Notes: a model not told the origin generated them from the sequence alone. Shown: positions 1 through 6,552, counted from the stretch's first letter. The stretch: DNA of 7,555 nucleotides from Candidatus Hydrogenedentota bacterium (GCA_007124105.1 SLFT01000418.1:1-7555); one strand, 5' to 3'. Numbers and translations are program-made.

Positions 1-410
1 AGATTCCCGTATTGATACCGGGCGGGCACATGAAACTGTTGCGCCAGGAAAGCGACGCGGAACTGCTCGAACATGTAGACGCCATCAGAATGCTGGCTGA
101 AATGGTGTGGGCCTCCGGACTGCCCGTGCTGGACGATTTGCATGCCAGCGCATACGACTGGAAAACAGAGGATAAAACGGAGCGCTTCATAGCGTTGTTG
201 CGGGAACTGGGGCCGGGCGTTACCCAGATAATAATTCACGCCACGACGCGCACGGACAACTTCGACGAAATTTCCGGTTCGGGCGTCACGCGTCAGGGCG
301 ATTTGAACGCCATGCTTGACCCGAAGTTGAAGGAATTTATTGAAGAGGAAGGGATTATTCTCACCTCGTGGCGCGAATTGATGGAACGCAGGAAGCGGGC
401 CGAAAACTAG
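1..410 (+). CDS. ChbG/HpnK (YdjC)-family carbohydrate deacetylase, C-terminal part
   Basis: This is the 3' end of a gene whose start lies left of the window. The frame is open to the first base (codons begin at position 3) and stops at TAG 408-410. About 135 residues are visible. They begin IPVLIPGGHM, which resembles the GGH segment seen in the middle of YdjC/ChbG-like polysaccharide deacetylases. A GVTQIIIHATTRTDNF strand with a conserved-looking His follows, then the typical tail in which a DP-x-(L/I)-(R/K) helix leads to EEGIILTSWREL. Characterised family members are metal-dependent enzymes that remove acetyl groups from N-acetylated sugars, for example chitooligosaccharides (ChbG) or a hopanoid glycosyl group (HpnK). 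The N-terminal metal ligands are outside the window, so activity and substrate cannot be judged. Internal TTG (12) and ATG (30) codons could look like starts, but in-frame family-like sequence precedes both. The family call is from remembered resemblance, not a search. Confidence 0.72.
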   Translation, partial: IPVLIPGGHMKLLRQESDAELLEHVDAIRMLAEMVWASGLPVLDDLHASAYDWKTEDKTERFIALLRELGPGVTQIIIHATTRTDNFDEISGSGVTRQGDLNAMLDPKLKEFIEEEGIILTSWRELMERRKRAEN

Positions 411-428
411 CCCGCGTATTATACCGGG
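411..428 (+). terminator. weak hairpin immediately after the deacetylase stop codon
   Basis: Directly after the TAG stop, CCCG (411-414) pairs with CGGG (425-428). After a bulged C at 415, GTA (416-418) pairs with TAC (422-424) around a TTA loop. The stem of seven pairs sits where a terminator would be expected, but no T tract follows. It may be a 3'-end stabilising hairpin, a factor-dependent end, or chance. Confidence 0.25.
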
Positions 429-469
429 AGCAACCGCGCCCGCTTTCGCTGCTGTGGGTACTGTTTTCC

Positions 470-486
470 GGCGACATTGCGTCGCC
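470..486 (+). promoter_or_regulatory. perfect stem-loop in the leader of the aconitase gene
   Basis: GGCGAC (470-475) and GTCGCC (481-486) form a perfect 6-bp stem around the five-base loop ATTGC. It ends 11 bases before the Shine-Dalgarno AAGGA and 23 bases before the start codon. No T tract follows, so it is not a normal intrinsic terminator. It could affect mRNA stability or translation of aconitase, or it could be chance in GC-rich DNA. I found no convincing sigma70 promoter in the 99-bp spacer between the two genes. Confidence 0.3.
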
Positions 487-497
487 TAGCTACGAAC

Positions 498-502
498 AAG
501 GA
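498..502 (+). promoter_or_regulatory. ribosome binding site that fixes the aconitase start
   Basis: AAGGA lies 7 bases before ATG 510. This favours ATG 510 over the in-frame TTG at 477, which lies inside the leader hairpin. Confidence 0.7.
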
Positions 503-509
503 ATGTGTC

Positions 510-2777
510 ATGCCTTTTGATCTTGATATGATAACCGGTTTTTATGAGAAGCTGCCAGAACGCATTGCGCAGGCCCGTAAATGCGCGGGCAGGCCGCTTA
601 CGCTGGCGGAAAAGGTTCTCTATGCCCATGCGTGGCGCGGCGTCCCCGAAACGCCCTGGCGGCGCGGCGTGGATTATGTGGACTTCGGGCCGGACCGCGT
701 GGCCATGCAGGACGCCACGGCGCAGATGGCGCTGTTGCAGTTTATGCAGGCGGGCAAAGCGCGGGCCGCCGTGCCGAGCACGGTGCATTGCGACCACCTG
801 ATTCAGGCAAAAGTCGGCGCGGCGGAAGACTTGCGCGAAGCGCTGGTCTCGAACAAGGAGGTTTATGATTTCCTGGCGTCGGTATCCAACAAATACGGCA
901 TCGGTTTCTGGAAACCGGGCGCGGGCATCATCCATCAGGTTGCGCTCGAGAACTACGCCTTCCCCGGCGGCATGATGATCGGTTCCGATTCCCATACGCC
1001 CAACGCGGGCGGACTGGGTATGCTGGCGGTGGGCGTTGGCGGCGCGGATGCGGTGGACGTGATGGCGGGCATGCCCTGGGAACTGAAATTTCCGAAGCTG
1101 ATAGGCGTTCATCTCACGGGCGCACTGAAAGGCTGGGCGTCGGCCAAGGACATTATCCTGAAACTTGCGGGCATCCTGACGGTGAAAGGCGGCACCGGCG
1201 CCATTGTGGAATACTTCGGCGACGGCGCGGCAGCCATTTCATGCACCGGCAAGGGGACGGTATGCAACATGGGCGCGGAGATCGGGGCGACCACGTCGTT
1301 GTTCGCTTTTGATGAAAAAATGGCCGCTTATCTCGAAGCCACCGACCGACGCGCCGTGGCCGACGCGGCGCGGGGCGTCGCCCATTGTCTGCGGCCCGAC
1401 CCGGAAGTATGCGAGGACCCGGCCACCTATTACGACCAACTGATCGAGATAAACCTGGATGCGCTCGAGCCTTACCTGAACGGCCCGTTTACGCCCGACC
1501 TGGCCACGCCGGTCTCCGAGATGAAAGAAGCGGCGCGGGCGGGGAACTGGCCGCTGAAAGTGGAAGTCGGCCTGATTGGTTCCTGCACCAATTCGTCTTA
1601 CGAGGACATGGCGCGCGCCGCCAGTATCGCGCGGCAGGCGGGCGAAAAGGGGGTGCGCGTGAAGGCCGAGTTTACCGTGACGCCTGGCTCTGAAATGGTG
1701 CGGCATACCCTCGAGCGGGACGGGATTCTACAAGCCTTCACCGATATTGGCGCGGTGGTGCTTGCCAACGCCTGCGGTCCCTGCATCGGCCAATGGGCGC
1801 GGCATCGGTCGAATCCCGATGAAGAGCCGAATACAATTGTCACCTCTTTTAACCGCAACTTTGCCAAGCGCAACGACGGCAACCCGAAGACGCACGCCTT
1901 CGTCGCGTCGCCGGAACTGGTAACAGCGCTGGCCCTTGCCGGCGACCTCGGCTTCAACCCCTTGACGGACACCCTGACCAATGAGCGGGGCGAGGCGGTA
2001 ACCCTTGATGCGCCCTCGGGCGAGGAACTGCCGTCCAAAGGCTTTTCCTGTGACGACCCGGGCTATGTCGCGCCCGCGGCGGACGCCGAGGATGTCGCGG
2101 TCATTGTAGCCCCCGATTCCCAGCGCTTGCAGCTGCTGGAACCGTTCCCGCCCAACGAAGGCGATTTGACCGGCTTGAAACTGTTGCTCAAGGCGCAGGG
2201 CAAATGCACGACCGATCACATCAGCATGGCGGGGCCCTGGCTGCGCTATCGCGGTCACCTGGACAACATCTCGAACAACTGTTTTATCGGCGCCGTCAAC
2301 GCGTTCAACGGCGAAGCGAACACGGTGAAGAACCAGCTGACCGGCGCCTGCGATGAAGTGCCCGCTGTGGCGCGGGCGTACAAAGCGGCCGGTATCGGTT
2401 CCGTGGTTGTGGGCGACGAGAATTACGGCGAAGGTTCGTCGCGCGAACACGCGGCCATGGAACCGCGTCATCTGGGCGTGCGCGTTGTGCTGGCGCGCAG
2501 TTTCGCGCGCATTCACGAAACCAACCTGAAGAAGCAGGGAATGCTTGCCCTTACCTTCGCTGATCCCGCGGACTACGACAAAGTACAGGAAGATGATACG
2601 GTTGATGTTGTGGGATTGGACGCGTTCGCGCCCGGAACGCCGTTGACTGTTGTCTTACGCCACGCCGGCGGCGACGCAGAAGAATTGAAGGTGAATCACA
2701 GCTACAACGAAACGCAGATTGCCTGGTATCGCGCCGGCAGCGCGCTCAATCTAATCAGGGCGCGGCAGAAGTGCTGA
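510..2777 (+). CDS. acn: aconitate hydratase, mitochondrial (ACO2) type
   Basis: Aconitase interconverts citrate and isocitrate through cis-aconitate in the TCA cycle, in the cytoplasm, using a [4Fe-4S] cluster. The protein is 755 residues from ATG 510. The three cluster ligands are visible as Cys359 in GSCTNSS and Cys422 and Cys425 in ACGPCIGQ, almost exactly the mature pig heart numbering (358, 421, 424). Other landmarks are VHCDHLIQ, GSDSHTPN (Asp160, His162), KGGTGAIVEY, CNMGAEIGATTS and FNRNF. The C-terminal swivel domain starts near KCTTDHISMAGPW (Lys565) and carries GEGSSREHAAMEPRHLG, where Ser643 matches the catalytic serine. The order and wording of the motifs match the mitochondrial-type aconitase family rather than the longer AcnA/IRP1 (about 890 residues) or AcnB. 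Nothing looks truncated. It seems to be transcribed alone; the stop overlaps the end of the convergent rhodanese gene by 23 bp. Confidence 0.96.
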   Translation: MPFDLDMITGFYEKLPERIAQARKCAGRPLTLAEKVLYAHAWRGVPETPWRRGVDYVDFGPDRVAMQDATAQMALLQFMQAGKARAAVPSTVHCDHLIQAKVGAAEDLREALVSNKEVYDFLASVSNKYGIGFWKPGAGIIHQVALENYAFPGGMMIGSDSHTPNAGGLGMLAVGVGGADAVDVMAGMPWELKFPKLIGVHLTGALKGWASAKDIILKLAGILTVKGGTGAIVEYFGDGAAAISCTGKGTVCNMGAEIGATTSLFAFDEKMAAYLEATDRRAVADAARGVAHCLRPDPEVCEDPATYYDQLIEINLDALEPYLNGPFTPDLATPVSEMKEAARAGNWPLKVEVGLIGSCTNSSYEDMARAASIARQAGEKGVRVKAEFTVTPGSEMVRHTLERDGILQAFTDIGAVVLANACGPCIGQWARHRSNPDEEPNTIVTSFNRNFAKRNDGNPKTHAFVASPELVTALALAGDLGFNPLTDTLTNERGEAVTLDAPSGEELPSKGFSCDDPGYVAPAADAEDVAVIVAPDSQRLQLLEPFPPNEGDLTGLKLLLKAQGKCTTDHISMAGPWLRYRGHLDNISNNCFIGAVNAFNGEANTVKNQLTGACDEVPAVARAYKAAGIGSVVVGDENYGEGSSREHAAMEPRHLGVRVVLARSFARIHETNLKKQGMLALTFADPADYDKVQEDDTVDVVGLDAFAPGTPLTVVLRHAGGDAEELKVNHSYNETQIAWYRAGSALNLIRARQKC

Positions 2778-3672
2778 CGGGCAACGCTTCGTCCGCAGCC
2801 CACTCGAACATGCCGCCGTCGTAGTTCGCGATTCGCTCGTGGCCCAGAAGTCTGTACGCGAAATAGATAGCCGATGAAAAGAGACCGGAATTACAGTAAA
2901 CAATAATCTCTGTATCGCGTGTGATATCGTCTGCGTACAGTAGCGGCTCCAGTTCGGAGGCGGCCTTGAACATCGCGTGCGGCATGGTGAACACCTCGGA
3001 GTACGGAATGTTGCGCGCGCCCGGAATGTGTCCAGCGCGCGGCAGACCGCGAACAGGCGCCGCGCCGCTGTAGTGGTCTGCGGGGCGCGCATCCACCAGT
3101 ACGGCGCCATTCGTTGCTTCCAGCGTCCGCGCCACGTCGCTCTTTTCCGCCAGCGCCAGCCGCTTTTCCGGCGCTTTTACAACCTCCTCGGCTGACGGCA
3201 ACGCCTCGGAAACGCCCGAGCTCGTTTCCCGATTCTCCGAGACCCACCGGGACAGGCCGCCATCAAGTATGGCTACCCTGGGGTAGCCCTGGGCCTCCAG
3301 CGCCCAGAAAACGCGGGCAACGCCAATAACCTCCCGCGGAGAACTGTTTGCGCCGTACACTACAACAGGGCGCTCCTTTCCAATACCCCGTTCCGACAGT
3401 AGTTTGTTCAGGGCGTCCGGCGCGGGCAACATACCGGGAACCCCACCGCGCGCAACACGAAACGCCCCCAAAGGCAACGACACAGCGCCCGGGATGCGCA
3501 TCGCCTGAAAGTGCGCTTCCGACCGCACATCAACCAGGGAAAGGGCGTCCTCATATTCGGCAAGCTGTTCCGGCGACAACAACACCGGGAATGCCGTGTC
3601 AGCAGAAACAGCGGAAGCCAACAACAGAAAAACAACAGCGATGCCAGCAATGCTTGTAATATAGTTCGACAC
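2755..3672 (-). CDS. secreted tandem-rhodanese sulfurtransferase
   Basis: The protein has 305 residues and two rhodanese domains, like thiosulfate or 3-mercaptopyruvate sulfurtransferases, which move sulfane sulfur from a donor onto a thiol acceptor. Residues 1-24 look like a Sec signal peptide with a hydrophobic core (IAGIAVVFLLLASAVSA) and likely cleavage after VSA24, so it probably works in the periplasm. The n-region oddly has no Lys or Arg. Domain 1 (about 30-150) has LVDVRSEAHF and PGAVSLPL but no Cys in its active loop (GANSS, 107-111), as is usual for the inactive half. Domain 2 (about 175-300) has VDARPADHYSG, AGHIPGARNIP and the catalytic Cys260 in the loop CNSGLFSS. The start is GTG at 3672-3670; an in-frame stop lies 18 bases upstream and no other start lies between. 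GGAG sits 10 bases before it. The gene lies 34 bp after hldE and is probably co-transcribed with it. Its natural donor cannot be told from sequence. Confidence 0.88.
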   Translation of the reverse strand: MSNYITSIAGIAVVFLLLASAVSADTAFPVLLSPEQLAEYEDALSLVDVRSEAHFQAMRIPGAVSLPLGAFRVARGGVPGMLPAPDALNKLLSERGIGKERPVVVYGANSSPREVIGVARVFWALEAQGYPRVAILDGGLSRWVSENRETSSGVSEALPSAEEVVKAPEKRLALAEKSDVARTLEATNGAVLVDARPADHYSGAAPVRGLPRAGHIPGARNIPYSEVFTMPHAMFKAASELEPLLYADDITRDTEIIVYCNSGLFSSAIYFAYRLLGHERIANYDGGMFEWAADEALPVSTSAAP

Positions 3673-3706
3673 TACACATCCACTCCATCATACTTGTAAA
3701 TAGAGA

Positions 3707-5182
3707 TTACCCTTTTCCAGATATTTTACTGATCATGCTCGAGGTTGACATGCCTTCACGCCCCGGGATAATCGCGATCTCGCCGCCGTAGGATTCCACC
3801 ACGCGGCGCTCGTCCTGCACAATGGAGTCCAGCGTGTAATCGCCGCCCTTGGCGTAGATATCCGGTTGCATTTCCTCGAGCAGCGGCAGCGGCGTTTTAC
3901 CGTCGAAAATGACAATATAGTCCACGCATTCGAGCGCGGACAATACTTGCGCCCGGTCATGTTCGCAGACCAGCGGTCGGTCGGGCCCCTTGTTTTCGCG
4001 TACCGATGCGTCGCTGTTCAGGCCCACTACCATGACGTCGCCCCGTTTACGGGCATCCTGCAAATACAGGATATGGCCCACATGCAGGATGTCAAAGCAG
4101 CCATTGGTCCATACCACGCGTTTGCCTTCGCGTTGCAGCCGGTTTATAACGGCGCGCAATTGTTCGTGGGTTTTCAATTTTTCGGTGGACGCGCTTTCGC
4201 CTTCAATCAGGGCGTCGCATACCTCGGCGTTGGACACGGTGACCACGCCGGTCTGCGCCACGGCAATGCCCGCGGCAAGATTGCCAAGCGCCGCCGCTTC
4301 CAGGAGCGTGCCGCCGGCCGCCAGCGTCAATGTCGCGGCGGCAGTTACCGTGTCGCCCGCGCCGGTCACGTCCACGGCGCGCACCGGGCGTATGGCCGCT
4401 TTTTCCATTGTTCCGTCCGCCGCGAAACAGGCGATGCCTTCGGGGCCCAAGGTTATCATAACGTTTTTGGCCACCTTGACCAGCCGTTGTCCCACTTCCT
4501 GGAGCGACGGGTCGTCCACAATATCCATGCCCGCCGCAAGAGCGGCTTCGTTGTCGTTGGGCGTGATCAGGTCCACCCCGTTGAAAAAGCCGGCGCGTCC
4601 TCGTGAATCCGCCACGGTCGTCAACTTATGCCGCTTCGCGCACTCGAGTATAACCGCAAGAACGCGCTCGGAAATGGTTGCGGACGCCTGGTCGCCAATC
4701 ATGATGGCGTCCACCTCGGGCGCAATGGCGCGAATCCGTTCTATCACCTGTTCTTCAACAGCGCCTGTGATCATGGTGGGACGGGGCGTATCGGTGCGCC
4801 AGGTTTCCTGCGATGGGATATTGTGCCCGCCGGCGCGCCATTTGCCATAGGTGTTGGTGGGCCGCGTTTCGTCTTCCACTATCCCGGACACGTCTACGTT
4901 GCGAGCGGTAAATTCGCGTCGTACAATATCCGCGTTGCCGTCCTTGCCCACCACGCCGACCATGGTCACCCGCGCGCCCAGAGACGCCGCGTTGCAGGCG
5001 GCGTTGCCCGCCGCGCCCGGATTGTATCGTCGCTCGCGCACCTCGAACACCGGGATGGGCGCTTCCAGGCTGATTTCCGTAATTGCGCCGTGAACATACT
5101 CGTCAAGATAGATGTCGCCTACAGCCATGACGCGGACCGTCTGGAATGCCGCCAACAAATCAAGGTAACGCTGTTTTGTCAT
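3707..5182 (-). CDS. hldE: bifunctional heptose 7-phosphate kinase / heptose 1-phosphate adenylyltransferase HldE
   Basis: HldE makes ADP-heptose for the lipopolysaccharide inner core. The N-terminal kinase phosphorylates D-glycero-D-manno-heptose 7-phosphate at C1 and the C-terminal domain transfers AMP after removal of the second phosphate by GmhB. From ATG 5182 the protein is 491 residues, close to the roughly 477 of E. coli HldE. The PfkB-type kinase domain (about 15-320) opens with VMAVGDIYLDEYVHG, continues with SLEAPIPVFEV and NPGAAGNAACNAASLG (54-69), and ends with DVTGAGDT, where Asp277 is the expected catalytic base. The cytidylyltransferase-like domain (about 335-491) has the nucleotide motif NGCFDILHVGH (360-370), GLNSDASVR, YAKGGDY and a STSSMISKI tail (479-487). 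An upstream in-frame ATG at 5221 would add 13 residues (MNTQHHNHEDYSD) but has no Shine-Dalgarno, so I prefer 5182. The kinase substrate region differs somewhat from the E. coli form, so the exact sugar is inferred. Confidence 0.93.
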   Translation of the reverse strand: MTKQRYLDLLAAFQTVRVMAVGDIYLDEYVHGAITEISLEAPIPVFEVRERRYNPGAAGNAACNAASLGARVTMVGVVGKDGNADIVRREFTARNVDVSGIVEDETRPTNTYGKWRAGGHNIPSQETWRTDTPRPTMITGAVEEQVIERIRAIAPEVDAIMIGDQASATISERVLAVILECAKRHKLTTVADSRGRAGFFNGVDLITPNDNEAALAAGMDIVDDPSLQEVGQRLVKVAKNVMITLGPEGIACFAADGTMEKAAIRPVRAVDVTGAGDTVTAAATLTLAAGGTLLEAAALGNLAAGIAVAQTGVVTVSNAEVCDALIEGESASTEKLKTHEQLRAVINRLQREGKRVVWTNGCFDILHVGHILYLQDARKRGDVMVVGLNSDASVRENKGPDRPLVCEHDRAQVLSALECVDYIVIFDGKTPLPLLEEMQPDIYAKGGDYTLDSIVQDERRVVESYGGEIAIIPGREGMSTSSMISKISGKG

Positions 5183-5192
5183 GTCAGAATAA

Positions 5193-5197
5193 TCCTC
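5193..5197 (-). promoter_or_regulatory. ribosome binding site supporting the shorter hldE start
   Basis: On the minus strand GAGGA lies 10 bases before ATG 5182. The upstream ATG 5221 is preceded by GCGCTGACCGTTC, with no purine-rich site. The spacing is a little long, so the choice of start is likely but not certain. Confidence 0.5.
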
Positions 5198-5272
5198 ATG
5201 GTTATGGTGTTGTGTGTTCATGAACGGTCAGCGCGTTCTCGCGCGTATAGCTATTGAAAGACGGGAGAACCG

Positions 5273-5278
5273 ATTATA
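5273..5278 (-). promoter_or_regulatory. candidate -10 box for hldE
   Basis: Read on the minus strand, 5278-5273 is a perfect TATAAT, about 90 bases before the preferred hldE start. I see no matching -35 at 16-18 bases (the sequence there is GC-rich). It stands out in this GC-rich genome and lies in the divergent intergenic region, but it is supported by the -10 alone. Confidence 0.35.
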
Positions 5279-5332
5279 AAGTGTATCATAGTGCCCCGCG
5301 CCGGTGAAATGGCCGCGCGAAAACTCGGCGGG

Positions 5333-5361
5333 TTGCCCATAGGCGCGGGTCTTGATACAAT
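5333..5361 (+). promoter_or_regulatory. sigma70-like promoter for the zinc-ribbon gene and its operon
   Basis: TTGCCC (5333-5338) and TACAAT (5356-5361, five of six to consensus) are separated by 17 bases. Transcription would begin near 5368, giving a leader of about 43 bases before ATG 5411. This is the best plus-strand promoter in the 228-bp divergent spacer. A weaker alternative upstream is TTGAAA (5254-5259) with TATAAA (5275-5280) at a short 15-base spacing. Confidence 0.5.
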
Positions 5362-5397
5362 AGCGTATGCGCGGTGCGCGCGTACAGAATATGATGC

Positions 5398-5403
5398 AAG
5401 GAG
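5398..5403 (+). promoter_or_regulatory. ribosome binding site fixing the zinc-ribbon start
   Basis: AAGGAG lies 7 bases before ATG 5411. It rules out the in-frame upstream GTG at 5291, which lies in the promoter region and would add 40 residues with no family resemblance. Confidence 0.8.
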
Positions 5404-5410
5404 AAAACAA

Positions 5411-5638
5411 ATGCCTTTGTTCGCTTATATATGCAAACAATGCGGCGTCCAGAGCGAGTTGCTCGCCCGCGCCGGAGAGAAAGTGGCGTGTCCCGCCTGC
5501 GGTTCAAAAAAGATGGAGAAGCAGATGAGCCATTTCGCCACGCTCAGCAGCCGCGCGCCTGAACCGGCCTGCACCGGATGCGCCATGGCCGAAGGGGGAC
5601 AGTGCCCGTCAAACCAGCAGGCCCGTTGCATGCCATAG
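5411..5638 (+). CDS. FmdB-family zinc-ribbon protein, 75 residues
   Basis: The protein begins MPLFAYICKQCG and has two CxxC knuckles, Cys8/Cys11 and Cys27/Cys30 (CPACGS), the pattern of the FmdB-type putative regulatory zinc ribbons. These are small cytoplasmic proteins found in many bacteria, usually with no firm function. The name comes from a gene next to an amidase/formamidase gene in Methylophilus and does not imply that role here. The tail carries four further cysteines (Cys54, Cys57, Cys65, Cys73) that could bind a second metal or pair up. It is the first gene of a plus-strand run of four, with its own strong Shine-Dalgarno and a likely promoter, and ends 22 bp before the next gene. 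Confidence 0.85.
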   Translation: MPLFAYICKQCGVQSELLARAGEKVACPACGSKKMEKQMSHFATLSSRAPEPACTGCAMAEGGQCPSNQQARCMP

Positions 5639-5660
5639 CGCTGCCAGGGAGGAATCACTC

Positions 5661-6023
5661 TTGACCAATGCGACAAAAGAGGCCCGGCGTCCCAGGTCCT
5701 TGTGGGAGTATTTTGGCAAGGGGTTCATAAAAGCGCACAAACGCCGTCCCCTCAGTTTCTACCTGCTGTTGCTGATACCAGTGGTCTTGTTGCTTGGCGT
5801 ACATATCGCTGAATATCGCGATGCGCCAACGCGTTTTGCGACGCTTCTGACCCTTATGCTGGTCTTCTTCTGGCTAATCACGGCGTGCGCGCTGAGCGAC
5901 TTGTTTGGATTGTATCGCAAACACCTGCGGGAACGGTGCGCCGTCTACCGCGACACCATTGGAGACCCCGAATTCGCCCAACGGCTCGGCGACCGGGTGC
6001 GCGACAATGCGCCCAGGCAGTGA
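5661..6023 (+). CDS. small two-helix membrane protein of unknown function
   Basis: This 120-residue protein starts at TTG 5661, fixed by a strong AGGGAGGA (5646-5653) 7 bases upstream. The N-terminus is basic (KEARRPR, then KAHKRRP at 24-30). Hydrophobic segments lie at about 31-49 (SFYLLLLIPVVLLLGVHIA) and 58-79 (FATLLTLMLVFFWLITACAL), joined by a short loop EYRDAPTR. The positive-inside rule puts both ends in the cytoplasm, with a charged 40-residue C-terminal tail (YRKHLRERCAVYRD). I do not recognise a family. It has no signal-peptide cleavage site and no catalytic motif. The reading frame is supported by its Shine-Dalgarno, by filling the space between two recognisable genes, and by spacings of 22 and 10 bp to its neighbours, which suggest co-transcription. 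Confidence 0.75.
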   Translation: MTNATKEARRPRSLWEYFGKGFIKAHKRRPLSFYLLLLIPVVLLLGVHIAEYRDAPTRFATLLTLMLVFFWLITACALSDLFGLYRKHLRERCAVYRDTIGDPEFAQRLGDRVRDNAPRQ

Positions 6024-6033
6024 AGAACACGTT

Positions 6034-6528
6034 ATGCAGGCAATAATTGAGCAGATACTGAAAGACGCGACAGCCTTTCAGAACGGCTGCCATGGGCTGT
6101 CACACTGGAATACGGTGGCGGCCCACGGAAGAACCATCGCGCTGTATGAAGAACTGGACGCATGGTTCCTGCGTCTCTTCGCCTATTTCCACGATTGTCA
6201 ACGCCTCTCGGACGGACGCGATCCCGAACACGGCCCCCGCGCCGCCGATTATGTAATGACCTGGACGCCCGAGGCCCTCGAGATGTCCGAAGACGACCAA
6301 CGCAGGCTGGCTTTCGCGTGCCGCTATCACACCCACGAACGCCAGACCGACGATAAGACCATCCGCGCATGTTGGGACTGCGACCGACTCGACCTGGGCC
6401 GGGTCGGAATCGTGGTGAATCCGAAGTTCCTGTTCACGGAAACAGCCAAACGCATCGCCCGTGACAAGCCATTGGCGCAGGTGCAAGATGCGCACGCCCC
6501 GAGAATACGCCGCCGATTGCGCCGATGA
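6034..6528 (+). CDS. HD-domain phosphohydrolase family protein
   Basis: The protein has 164 residues from ATG 6034, which is 10 bp after the previous stop. HD-superfamily metal-binding residues are visible in order: His24 (HGLSHW), the His53-Asp54 doublet (YFHDCQR), His66 (DPEHGPRAADY), His99/His101 (CRYHTH) and a late Asp motif WDCDRLDLGRVG (114-125). The wording matches a group of small stand-alone bacterial HD proteins whose substrate is not established. HD proteins mostly hydrolyse phosphate bonds in nucleotides or cyclic dinucleotides. The C-terminus is strongly basic (PRIRRRLRR). The Shine-Dalgarno is weak (GAAGAA), so translation may be coupled to the gene before. ATG 6007, 27 bases earlier and overlapping that gene, is a less likely start. 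It is followed by the DNA glycosylase gene after 24 bp. Confidence 0.83.
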   Translation: MQAIIEQILKDATAFQNGCHGLSHWNTVAAHGRTIALYEELDAWFLRLFAYFHDCQRLSDGRDPEHGPRAADYVMTWTPEALEMSEDDQRRLAFACRYHTHERQTDDKTIRACWDCDRLDLGRVGIVVNPKFLFTETAKRIARDKPLAQVQDAHAPRIRRRLRR

Positions 6529-6540
6529 AATTTTATCGTG

Positions 6541-6545
6541 AAGGA
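6541..6545 (+). promoter_or_regulatory. ribosome binding site that decides the glycosylase start
   Basis: AAGGA lies 7 bases before ATG 6553. The GTG at 6538 would put this site inside the coding region, and ATG 6550 has a spacing of only 4, so ATG 6553 is preferred. Confidence 0.65.
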
Positions 6546-6552
6546 CAGGATG

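Noticed and set aside
470..486. Iron-responsive element (IRE) in front of aconitase
   Set aside because: The loop is ATTGC, not CAGTGN, and there is no bulged C five pairs below the loop. Reported only as a generic stem-loop.
477..509. Longer aconitase N-terminus from TTG 477
   Set aside because: No Shine-Dalgarno precedes it, it falls inside the leader hairpin, and ATG 510 has AAGGA at 7 bases and gives the expected N-terminus.
486..1112. 208-codon open frame on the minus strand opposite the aconitase gene
   Set aside because: It lies wholly within a well-supported gene, shows no family-like sequence, and is expected from high-GC codon use. The same holds for 1239-1706, 1598-2038 and 1728-2516 on the minus strand.
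3408..3691. ATGATG start upstream of the rhodanese gene in another frame
   Set aside because: The ATG pair has an inviting context, but its frame gives Cys-rich sequence without rhodanese features; the GTG at 3672 gives an intact signal peptide and domain.
3866..4606. 246-codon open frame on the plus strand opposite hldE
   Set aside because: It is antisense to clear HldE motifs and has no recognisable domain or ribosome binding site; it is a coding shadow, as are 3990-4850 and 4628-5257.
5291..5410. Extended N-terminus of the zinc-ribbon protein
   Set aside because: The added 40 residues cover the promoter and ribosome binding site; FmdB proteins begin at MPLxxY, as at 5411.
5905..6033. Extended N-terminus of the HD protein
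   Set aside because: The added 43 residues are simply the other frame of the membrane-protein gene and look non-native (GNGAPSTATPLETPNSP).
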